Positions 25,606 to 32,419 of a DNA stretch of 33,247 bases are shown piece after piece. Numbering within the stretch: position 1 is the first letter of the stretch; the number at the start of each line of letters is the position of its first letter. Source of the DNA: Deltaproteobacteria bacterium (GTDB taxonomy: Bacteria > Desulfobacterota > Syntrophia > Syntrophales > UBA8958). Below the pieces are notes generated by a model. That model was not told the DNA's origin and ran no database searches. It saw only the letters and a list, made by a program, of their open reading frames with translations. The translations under genes and the position numbers were made by a program. The stretch is from positions 1-33,247 of the forward strand of contig JAPLJZ010000191.1 in the NCBI GenBank assembly GCA_026388335.1. Direction: 5' to 3'.

Positions 25606-26529
25606 TCAGAAGTAATCGATATCCTGCACATAGGGCAAACCTATGTTGTGCTTGAACTTTTCATAAAATTTTGGATAATCCGCAACGGCTTTGTTTTTCA
25701 GTGGTTTATAAACATTGATATATGAATCCAGTTGCGGCCACTTGCGGTCCCAGATTTTTCTTGTTTCCAGTGGCCAGTTATCCAGATAACCTGCATGACT
25801 TCTATCTTTTGATTTATTTTTCTCCGTCACCTTGTGATAATGCCACACAAAGGAATCCATGCTGATACACGTGCAGCCGCCATTCAGGAAACACCGCAGG
25901 GAAAAGTCATTATTTTCATAGGATGCCTTCCATTGTTCGTCGAAATAGCCGACCTTTTCAAAAATAGATGTTCTCCAGAACATGACATTCAATTCAACTC
26001 CGATGCAGCGTAGATAATTTTTCGTTTTTCCGTTAAAAAGCGGTTCCAGCAATGAAGTCTTTTCAGCCCTGAGCTGGTCCAGATTTATATGATCAGACCC
26101 GTAAGTTTCGGATGGCAGCCATGTCTGATAATCAATGTCACTTTTATCTGTGAAAGGTGTTGCCTGATAAGCCTCTGGAATTTGTACCTTTTCATATAAA
26201 TCCTCATCCATCCCGGTAGTTATTATTACATCGGAGGTGATTAATCCTATGACGGGAGATTTGCACGTTCTGACGAACAGGTTTATAGCCCGGCTGATAC
26301 CGATGTTACGATTCAGGAGGATCGTGGAAAAACCTAACTTGTTCTGCTTTTCAATCAACCAATTCCGGTGATTTGATGTCGACCCCTGGTCCAAAAGAAA
26401 AATATCACACTTCAAATGGGTGCTCTTCCGCTGGTATAAAGTGTCGATGGTGTCATTTAAAACGTCTGTTGCCTTTGCCTCTCCGTCCGGGTTGTAGTTC
26501 AAGATAAGATAAGCAATGTCGGGAATCAT
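25606..26529 (-). CDS. Divergent family 2 glycosyltransferase-like protein
   Basis: A 307-residue protein with a GT2-like N-terminus (PDIAYLILNYNPDG), FLLDQGSTS, LNRNIGISRAINLF and VIGLITSDVIIT, where SDV stands in for the usual DxD. Later VGYFDEQWKASYENNDFSLRCFLNGG matches the acceptor-side motif of rhamnosyltransferase-like enzymes. It probably transfers a sugar, but it is diverged and the donor is unknown. The ATG at 26529 has GGCGGAG upstream and it is first of the minus-strand operon. AT-rich; 107 bases separate it from the polymerase gene. Confidence 0.72.
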   Translation of the reverse strand: MIPDIAYLILNYNPDGEAKATDVLNDTIDTLYQRKSTHLKCDIFLLDQGSTSNHRNWLIEKQNKLGFSTILLNRNIGISRAINLFVRTCKSPVIGLITSDVIITTGMDEDLYEKVQIPEAYQATPFTDKSDIDYQTWLPSETYGSDHINLDQLRAEKTSLLEPLFNGKTKNYLRCIGVELNVMFWRTSIFEKVGYFDEQWKASYENNDFSLRCFLNGGCTCISMDSFVWHYHKVTEKNKSKDRSHAGYLDNWPLETRKIWDRKWPQLDSYINVYKPLKNKAVADYPKFYEKFKHNIGLPYVQDIDYF

Positions 26530-26657
26530 ATAACTCCGCCTTAATCAGGAAATAGATGCATTGAAGCTTACAAGTACATCTTATAACGCCCTCCATAACA
26601 CAGTTGTCTGATGATTAAAATGATGAAATTAACGAAAAGTTGTGTCCGCATTTTTCA

Positions 26658-26687
26658 TTGACAGCGACGCCCCATGACGGCTATGAT
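26658..26687 (+). promoter_or_regulatory. Near-consensus promoter of the plus-strand glycan operon
   Basis: TTGACA (26658-26663) and TATGAT (26682-26687) are separated by 18 bases. The predicted start of transcription is about 40 bases before the DUF268 start codon. The region 26530-26731 is the divergence point of the locus; no equally good promoter was found for the minus strand. Confidence 0.7.
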
Positions 26688-26731
26688 CACGCCGCTTTGT
26701 GATTCTTCATCAACGGCTTCGGAGACTTCTC

Positions 26732-27496
26732 ATGCATTTCAGTATATCTGTCAAGGGGATGCCTTTTTTTGTCTTCTTGAAGAAGTTCCCCACCTTTCTG
26801 CGGGAATACGCGGAGATCAGGCGCCAGGCGGAAAAGTCGGGAGACGACTTCCCCTTCGCGAAGCTTTATCCCTGCCTCGAAGAACGGGACGAAGAAAGCG
26901 GTGTCGTCGCTGAGCATTACTTCCTCCAGGATCTCTTAGTTGCCCAGAAGATTTTTCAGATGAACAGCCCCTCAAGGCATGTGGATATCGGCTCCCGTAT
27001 CGATGGGTTCGTGGGCCATGTAGCCTCTTTCCGGGAGGTGGAGGTTTTTGATGTCCGTGGCCAAAATCTCGATATTGCCAACATTCGCTTTACCCGGGCA
27101 GACCTAACGGCTGAGGACTTCTCTTTCGTCGATTACTGCGACTCCCTTTCGTGCCTGCACGCCATGGAACACTTCGGCCTCGGACGCTACGGGGATCGTT
27201 TGAACTATCGAGGCCATCTCGTCGGCTGGGACAATATGTTCAGGATGCTGAAACCGGGCGGTAAACTATATTTCTCAGTTCCCATCGGCAAACAGCGGAT
27301 CGAGTTCAACGCCCACCGGGTCTTTTCCGTCGCCTACTTGCTGAGTCTCATGGAGGGGCGCTACGACATAGACTCTTTCTCTTACATCAACAACGAAAAT
27401 CGACTCATCACCAATGCGGTTCTTGACGAGAGATCAGTGGGAAACAACTTCGGCTGTCATTATGGTTGCGGCATCTTCGAACTGACGAAGCGCTGA
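26732..27496 (+). CDS. DUF268 protein (methyltransferase-like fold)
   Basis: About 254 residues. The body matches DUF268 closely: HVDIGSRIDGFVGHVASF, VEVFDVRG, the hallmark DSLSCLHAMEHFGLGRYGD, then FRMLKPGGKLYFSVPIG and RIEFNAHRVFS. The LKPGGKLYFSVP segment and the DIGS loop look like a SAM-methyltransferase fold, but activity is not established for the family, which is common in polysaccharide loci. ATG at 26732 follows GGAGA by six bases and is preferred over an in-frame GTG at 26699. It is first gene of the plus-strand operon. Confidence 0.85.
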   Translation: MHFSISVKGMPFFVFLKKFPTFLREYAEIRRQAEKSGDDFPFAKLYPCLEERDEESGVVAEHYFLQDLLVAQKIFQMNSPSRHVDIGSRIDGFVGHVASFREVEVFDVRGQNLDIANIRFTRADLTAEDFSFVDYCDSLSCLHAMEHFGLGRYGDRLNYRGHLVGWDNMFRMLKPGGKLYFSVPIGKQRIEFNAHRVFSVAYLLSLMEGRYDIDSFSYINNENRLITNAVLDERSVGNNFGCHYGCGIFELTKR

Positions 27497-27541
27497 CCGG
27501 CCATTGGACGTATTGCAACGGTATGATGATCATGGATCACT

Positions 27542-28390
27542 ATGACAGGTAAATCGTCCCTCTCTGTAGCCATCATAACAAAAGACGAGGAAGACAACCT
27601 TTCCGATTGCCTCCGGAGTGTCGCCTTTGCCGCCCAGATCGTCGTTGTCGATTCGGGAAGCACGGATGGGACGTTGCAGATCGCCCGTGATTTTGGTTGC
27701 GACGTCTTCGAGGAACCATGGCGGGGGGGATTCGGGGTCCAGAAGCAGTTCGCCATCGATCAGTGCCATTGCCCCTGGATTATTGTCCTCGATGCCGATG
27801 AACGGATTCCGGCGGAGACGGCGGTGGTGATCAAAGGACTGACAAATATCGATCCTGAAGAAGCCAGGATGCATTTTTCTTCCCTTCCTGCCGATTCTTC
27901 CCGAGGCGGCGACACTGGCCCGGTTTTCCCCGAGGCGGTGGCGGGCTATAGCTTCCCGAGGAAGAACTACTTCCAGGGGCGGTGGATACGCTATGCCGGC
28001 TGGTGGCCCGACCGCCTGGTCCGCCTTTTTCGCCGGGGGCGAGGTGGTATGTCGCCGGCGGCGGTCCATGAAGAGGTTGAGGTCAATGGGATCGTGGAGC
28101 CCCTGAATGTTCCCCTCGAACATTTTACCGAGAGCGACCTGGGCAAGATACTCAGGAAGATTGACCGCTATTCAAGCCTTGGGGCGCAGGAGGCGTACGA
28201 CACCGGTCGCCGGGCGACGGTAAGCGGGGCGATGTTCAGGGCGGTGCTGACCTTTTTACAGGACTACATTCTTCGCTTGGGGGTTCTCGACGGTCCCCAA
28301 GGCCTGACCCTCGCCGTCACCGACTCGGTAAACAAGTTCTTCAAGTACGCCAAGTTGGCGGAAATGGGCCGAAAGAAGGATGAGGGATGA
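27542..28390 (+). CDS. Family 2 glycosyltransferase (WaaE/KdtX-like)
   Basis: A 282-residue GT2 enzyme: LSVAIITKDEEDNLSDCL, IVVVDSGSTDGT, and the metal-binding LDADERI with D84 and D86. FPRKNYFQGRWIRYAGWWPD and RLFRRGRG, then VHEEVEV, match the WaaE/KdtX subfamily of lipopolysaccharide-core beta-glycosyltransferases. Residues about 100-125 are longer and more irregular than usual in this subfamily. It lies 45 bases after the DUF268 gene and 18 bases before the next GT2. The exact sugar is inferred only at subfamily level. Confidence 0.88.
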   Translation: MTGKSSLSVAIITKDEEDNLSDCLRSVAFAAQIVVVDSGSTDGTLQIARDFGCDVFEEPWRGGFGVQKQFAIDQCHCPWIIVLDADERIPAETAVVIKGLTNIDPEEARMHFSSLPADSSRGGDTGPVFPEAVAGYSFPRKNYFQGRWIRYAGWWPDRLVRLFRRGRGGMSPAAVHEEVEVNGIVEPLNVPLEHFTESDLGKILRKIDRYSSLGAQEAYDTGRRATVSGAMFRAVLTFLQDYILRLGVLDGPQGLTLAVTDSVNKFFKYAKLAEMGRKKDEG

Positions 28391-28408
28391 AGGGCGAACG
28401 GTAAAGCA

Positions 28409-29332
28409 ATGACGGATATCTCATTTGTCATCGTCAACTGGAATACCAGGGAGCTTCTGAAGAATTGCCTCGAATCAGTGGTGCGAACCGTCCATGATCT
28501 GGTCTATGAAGTCATCGTCGTAGACAACGCCTCGGATGATGGCAGCGTTGCCATGCTCCAGGATCTTTTCCCTCGAGTAAGGATTATCGCCAACGACGAG
28601 AACCGGGGCTTCGGGGCGGCCAACAATCAGGCCTTTCAAACCATGCAGGGAAGATACGCCTTCCTTCTGAATACAGATACGGTGTTGACGGAACGTGCGG
28701 TCCGGGAGCTTTTCTCTTTTATGGAACACCATCCGGAAGCGGGGATGAGCTGCGGACAGCTCCTCAATCGGGATGGTAGCAAGCAGAATTCCATTGCGGC
28801 TTTCCCTACGCTTTTTACCCTGCTGACGAATATTTCCCTTCTGGAATATCTCTTCCCCGGAAAATATCCCAGCAAACGCTATGAGCATCGCCAACCCGTC
28901 GCGGTGGACTCCGGCGTCGGGGCCTGCCTCATGGTGAGAAAAGAGGCGATGGATGCGGTGGGTTGGTTCGATGAGCGCTACTTCTTCTTTTTTGAAGAGA
29001 CGGACTGGGCCTACCGGATGCGACAGGCCGGATGGAAAGTCTATCATGTGCCGACGGCGCAAATCTATCACATCCAGGGGCAGAGTATCGGCCCTGACAT
29101 CCGGTCGCGGATCGAATTCTACCGCTCCCGGTATCAGTTCTTTAAAAAATGGCATAGCCATCTCTATTATTCCCTGATCCGGATGGTCATCTTTGGGCGC
29201 CTCCTCATAAATTGCTTCTTTACCGCACTAACAGTCATGTTGTCTTTGGGTGCCTCCCGGGGCGTCCGCGACAAGCTGTGCGTCTATTCACGTCTGGTCC
29301 GCTGGCATCTCAACCAGACCGCCGCACAATAA
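28409..29332 (+). CDS. Family 2 glycosyltransferase (rhamnosyltransferase-like)
   Basis: A 307-residue protein beginning TDISFVIVNWNTRELLKNCL, with VVDNASDDGS, RGFGAANNQAF, the donor-site LNTDTV and MDAVGWFDERYFFFFEETDW. A hydrophobic stretch near residues 255-285 may associate with the membrane. The pattern is that of O-antigen or capsule GT2 enzymes and closely parallels the minus-strand GT2 at 21215-22090, suggesting both act on the same polymer. The sugar is unknown. Confidence 0.9.
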   Translation: MTDISFVIVNWNTRELLKNCLESVVRTVHDLVYEVIVVDNASDDGSVAMLQDLFPRVRIIANDENRGFGAANNQAFQTMQGRYAFLLNTDTVLTERAVRELFSFMEHHPEAGMSCGQLLNRDGSKQNSIAAFPTLFTLLTNISLLEYLFPGKYPSKRYEHRQPVAVDSGVGACLMVRKEAMDAVGWFDERYFFFFEETDWAYRMRQAGWKVYHVPTAQIYHIQGQSIGPDIRSRIEFYRSRYQFFKKWHSHLYYSLIRMVIFGRLLINCFFTALTVMLSLGASRGVRDKLCVYSRLVRWHLNQTAAQ

Positions 29333-29408
29333 TGACGCCTTGAAAAAATCCTGCAAATTCCTCTCCCTCAATAATAAAAAAGTATAAGGCAAGAGTGGTA
29401 AGTTTTCC

Positions 29409-29437
29409 TTGACTTTTTGCCGTCTCTGGTCTAGAAA
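29409..29437 (+). promoter_or_regulatory. Promoter of the MarR-like regulator gene
   Basis: TTGACT (29409-29414) and TAGAAA (29432-29437) are separated by 17 bases. Start of transcription is predicted near 29444, some 35 bases before the TTG start codon of the regulator. Confidence 0.55.
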
Positions 29438-29442
29438 CCGCT

Positions 29443-29463
29443 CATGTTCACGTGTTGAACATG
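29443..29463. promoter_or_regulatory. Operator palindrome upstream of the MarR-like regulator
   Basis: CATGTTCA (29443-29450) and TGAACATG (29456-29463) are perfect 8-bp arms around CGTGT. The palindrome covers the predicted transcription start and abuts the ribosome-binding site, an ideal place for autorepression by the MarR/winged-helix protein encoded next. Confidence 0.6.
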
Positions 29464-29477
29464 GAGGAGAATTCTAC

Positions 29478-29864
29478 TTGTCAGACTCGGAATTATCACA
29501 ACGGGACAATGAAGCCGTCCTGAAAATCCTCAAGGCCATCAAAGACGACCCGGCCCTGACCCAACGGGAGCTTTCCTCCCATCTCAGCATGAGTCTGGGC
29601 AAAGTCAATTACCTGATCAAGTCTTTGATTCGACGTGGTCTTGTCAAGGTGGACAACTTCAAAAGCTCCAGCAATAAAATATCATACCTCTATAAGCTGA
29701 CACCTCACGGCATTGAGGAAAAGGCGCGGACGACCTTTTTCTTTCTGAAGCGCAAGCTGGAAGAATACGAGCGTCTGGAGATGGAAATAGGGGAGCTGCG
29801 ACGGGAAATCTCTACCATCGAGGTTCAGAAAGAGAACCCCGCAAGCACGGATATCAGACAATAA
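29478..29864 (+). CDS. EPS-associated MarR-family transcriptional regulator
   Basis: About 128 residues. A winged helix-turn-helix covers residues 8-75 (NEAVLKILKAI, TQRELSSHLSMSLGKVNYLIKSLIRRGLVKV, wing, YLYKLTPHGIEEK), followed by a charged coiled coil at about 82-115. This arrangement matches the MarR-like regulators that accompany exopolysaccharide clusters. The start is TTG at 29478, since GGAGGAG lies eight bases before it; upstream in-frame sequence has no ribosome site. It sits between the GT2 genes and the nucleotide-sugar genes and has its own promoter and palindrome, so it probably represses itself and perhaps the genes downstream. Confidence 0.85.
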   Translation: MSDSELSQRDNEAVLKILKAIKDDPALTQRELSSHLSMSLGKVNYLIKSLIRRGLVKVDNFKSSSNKISYLYKLTPHGIEEKARTTFFFLKRKLEEYERLEMEIGELRREISTIEVQKENPASTDIRQ

Positions 29865-29983
29865 TTCTTGTTTATCTGTGCCCGTTTACGCCCGGTGTAG
29901 CTGCTGGGATGTCGGCCTTCTGGGAATCCAGAGGGCGGAGCTGTATCATGAGTGTTAAAGATTTTTAAAAATAGGTGAGCCGC

Positions 29984-31288
29984 ATGAATTTTATGGATTT
30001 AGCTGCACAACAGCAACGTATAAAGGATATCATTGATAAGAACATTGCAAAGGTCTTGAGTCATGGCCAGTACATCATGGGGCCGGAGATTCGGGAACTG
30101 GAAGAAAAATTGGCCGCTTATGTCGGCGTCAAACATGCCGTCGGCTGCGCCTCGGGGACGGATGCCCTGCTCATGGCCCTGATGGCCTATGGTGTCGGTC
30201 CCGGCGATGCGATCTTCACTACCCCCTTTACCTTTGTCGCTACGGCGGAGGTAATCAGTCTCCTGGGTGCGACGCCGGTCTTTGTGGATATCGACCCCGT
30301 TACTTTCAATATCGATCCGGTGAAGCTGGAACAGGCTATTCTGGCATTACAGATGCGTGACTCCTCACATCACCCTCTGCCCGGGGTAATTGTCCCCGCT
30401 GCCGCAGACGGCGACGTTATGGCTGTTGCGTCAAGCTCCAACTCTGTGGGTGTGGGTGAGGGGGATGGGGACGGCAAACTGGAGTCATTTCCCCGGTCTG
30501 AAGCTTTCGGTCTTCGTCCCAAGGGAATCATCGCCGTTGATCTCTTCGGCCTGCCGGCGGATTATGACGTTATCAACGCCATCGCCCGGCGGCATGATCT
30601 CTTTGTCATTGAAGACGCCGCCCAATCCTTCGGCGCCGAATACCAGGGTCGGAAGGCCTGCTCCCTGGCCGATATCGCCTGTACGTCCTTCTTTCCCGCC
30701 AAGCCCTTGGGCGGCTATGGCGACGGCGGAATGTTATTCACCAACGACGATGAACTCGTAAATGTTCTGCGTTCCATCCGCGTCCACGGCCAGGGGAGCG
30801 ACAAGTACGAAAACGTGCGAATCGGCATCAATGGCCGCCTCGACACCCTGCAGGCGGCAATCCTCCTGGCCAAGTTCGCCATCTTCCCCGAAGAAGTGGA
30901 GATGCGCCAGGCCGTCGCCGAAAGGTACAGAATGTTGTTAACGGCAGATACTCCGGCCGGCTGCACGGGGACTAGTGCTATGGCAGTAATACCACCGAAG
31001 GTGTCTTCTGGATATAAAAGTGTCTGGGCCCAGTATTCAATATTGGCAAAGGATGAGGGGGGCAGGGCAAGATTGCAGGAGGCCCTGAAGAGCGCCGGTA
31101 TTCCCACGGCCATTTACTACCCCCGGCCTCTCCATCTCCAGGGGGCCTTTGCAGCTCTTGGGTACAAATCCGGCGATTTTCCTGTCAGTGAGGAAATGGC
31201 CGGCCGCATCTTCAGCCTTCCCATGCATCCTTACCTGGATGGGGGCGATCAGGAATTGATATGCCGGCATCTCATGGTATCGCTTTGA
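29984..31288 (+). CDS. DegT/DnrJ/EryC1 sugar aminotransferase (WbpE/WlbC-like)
   Basis: A 434-residue PLP-dependent aminotransferase. It begins MNFMDLAAQQQRIKD, then SHGQYIMGPEIRELEEKL, GCASGTDALLMAL, PFTFVATAEVISLLGATPVFVD, EDAAQSFGAEY and FFPAKPLGGYGDGG with PLP lysine K240. This matches WbpE/WlbC enzymes that aminate UDP-3-keto-GlcNAcA at C3, giving 2,3-diamino sugars for O-antigens. Residues 124-176 are an extra low-complexity segment absent from the usual family layout, located just before GIIAVDLFGLPADY. ATG at 29984 follows AGGTGA; an in-frame GTG at 29975 overlaps that site. No WbpA, WbpB or WbpD partner is in the window. Confidence 0.9.
   Translation: MNFMDLAAQQQRIKDIIDKNIAKVLSHGQYIMGPEIRELEEKLAAYVGVKHAVGCASGTDALLMALMAYGVGPGDAIFTTPFTFVATAEVISLLGATPVFVDIDPVTFNIDPVKLEQAILALQMRDSSHHPLPGVIVPAAADGDVMAVASSSNSVGVGEGDGDGKLESFPRSEAFGLRPKGIIAVDLFGLPADYDVINAIARRHDLFVIEDAAQSFGAEYQGRKACSLADIACTSFFPAKPLGGYGDGGMLFTNDDELVNVLRSIRVHGQGSDKYENVRIGINGRLDTLQAAILLAKFAIFPEEVEMRQAVAERYRMLLTADTPAGCTGTSAMAVIPPKVSSGYKSVWAQYSILAKDEGGRARLQEALKSAGIPTAIYYPRPLHLQGAFAALGYKSGDFPVSEEMAGRIFSLPMHPYLDGGDQELICRHLMVSL
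30353..30511 (+). repeat. In-frame insertion of about 53 codons in the aminotransferase gene
   Basis: The segment encodes a Gly/Ser/Asp-rich stretch (for example SNSVGVGEGDGDG). TGACTCC at 30358-30364 and GGAGTCA at 30481-30487 are a perfect 7-bp inverted repeat. Inner pieces such as CATCACCCTCTGCCC and GTGAGGGGGATGGGGAC resemble the ends of the intergenic element at 10214-10326. An origin from a palindromic repeat is plausible but weaker than for the legB element. Confidence 0.4.
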
Positions 31289-31363
31289 ACAACCATAGCT
31301 TTCGATGATGCAGGATAAAAATAAGCGCAAGAACCACGTGTAATTGCGCAAAGCTCTCCCAAC

Positions 31364-32419
31364 ATGGACCTAACAAAGCAAAAAATATTAGTCACCGGCG
31401 CCGATGGATTTATCGGCAGCCATCTGGTGGAAGGCTTACTGGACAAAGGTTGTCAGGCACGGGAATCTGGGGACATGACCCGAATTCGCCAGACTTCGGT
31501 ATCGTGTCCCCAGATTCGGGCCTTTGTGCATTACAACTCTTTCAATAGTTGGGGATGGCTGGATACGTTTCCAAAAGAAAAACTGGACAAGATCGATGTA
31601 TTTGCCGGGGATATTCGCGATCCCAATGGGGTGAGAAAGGCCATGCAGGGGATGGACGTGGTCTTTCATCTGGCCGCCCTTATTGCCATTCCGTTCAGTT
31701 ATCACTCCCCGGACAGCTACGTAGATACTAACATCAAAGGCACATTGAATGTCCTGCAGGCGGCGCGCGATACCGGTTGTAAGCGTGTACTGATTACATC
31801 CACGTCCGAAGTTTATGGAACGGCGCAATATGTTCCCATTGATGAACGGCATCCCTTCCAGGGGCAATCACCCTATTCCGCCACCAAAATCGGGGCCGAT
31901 CGGATAGGGGAAAGCTTCTATCGCAGTTTCAATACCCCCGTGACTATTGTCAGGCCGTTTAATACGTATGGGCCGCGTCAATCGGCCCGTGCCGTCATCC
32001 CCACCGTCATTACCCAGTTGCTGGCCGGCGCAACTGAAATCAAACTGGGCAGTATTCATCCAACCCGTGATTTTAATTATGTCCAGGATACCGTGGACGG
32101 TTTCATGGCGATTGCAGAGACACAAGCCGCGATTGGAGAAGAGATAAACATTGCCTCTCAGCAGGAGATTTCCATCGGGCAACTTGCCCGCGAGATCATT
32201 GATCAGATCAACCCATCGGCAAGGATCGTCTCTGATGATATACGCATGCGGCCTGAAAAAAGCGAAGTGGAGCGGCTGCTGGGCAGTAACGAAAAGATTC
32301 GCAGGCTAACGGGGTGGCAGCCGGAATATACGCTGGAGCAGGGGATCCGGGAAACCATCGCATGGTTCAGGGATGAGGAAAACCTGCGGCGCTATAAATG
32401 GAATCTCTATAATGTTTGA
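31364..32419 (+). CDS. legB: NAD-dependent 4,6-dehydratase LegB
   Basis: A 351-residue short-chain dehydrogenase/reductase-type enzyme that makes the 4-keto-6-deoxy sugar nucleotide starting legionaminic-acid-type synthesis. Seen are the NAD loop TGADGFIGSHL (11-21), HYNSFNSWGWLD, FHLAALIAIPFSYHSPDSY, catalytic-region STSEVYG and YSATK (Y171, K175), then VRPFNTYGPRQSARAVIPT and IRPEKSEVERL-like RMRPEKSEVERL. Residues 34-52 are an extra 19-residue segment between KGCQAR and AFVHYNS, encoded by a palindromic DNA element. The nucleotide-binding strands on either side remain in frame, so the protein may work. legC overlaps its end by eight bases. No clear ribosome site precedes the ATG. Confidence 0.92.
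   Translation: MDLTKQKILVTGADGFIGSHLVEGLLDKGCQARESGDMTRIRQTSVSCPQIRAFVHYNSFNSWGWLDTFPKEKLDKIDVFAGDIRDPNGVRKAMQGMDVVFHLAALIAIPFSYHSPDSYVDTNIKGTLNVLQAARDTGCKRVLITSTSEVYGTAQYVPIDERHPFQGQSPYSATKIGADRIGESFYRSFNTPVTIVRPFNTYGPRQSARAVIPTVITQLLAGATEIKLGSIHPTRDFNYVQDTVDGFMAIAETQAAIGEEINIASQQEISIGQLAREIIDQINPSARIVSDDIRMRPEKSEVERLLGSNEKIRRLTGWQPEYTLEQGIRETIAWFRDEENLRRYKWNLYNV
31463..31517. repeat. Palindromic element inserted in the legB reading frame
   Basis: GAATCTGGGGACA (31463-31475) and TGTCCCCAGATTC (31505-31517) are perfect 13-bp inverted repeats enclosing 29 bases. The element is 55 bases long and, with a flanking GG repeat, adds 57 bases or 19 codons. It contains no stop codon in the legB frame. 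It looks like a REP-type or protein-coding palindromic element. Confidence 0.75.

Noticed and set aside
29880-29970. Possible ops/JUMPstart-like element before the aminotransferase
   Set aside because: GGCGGAGCTG is present but does not match the GGCGGTAGCnT consensus.
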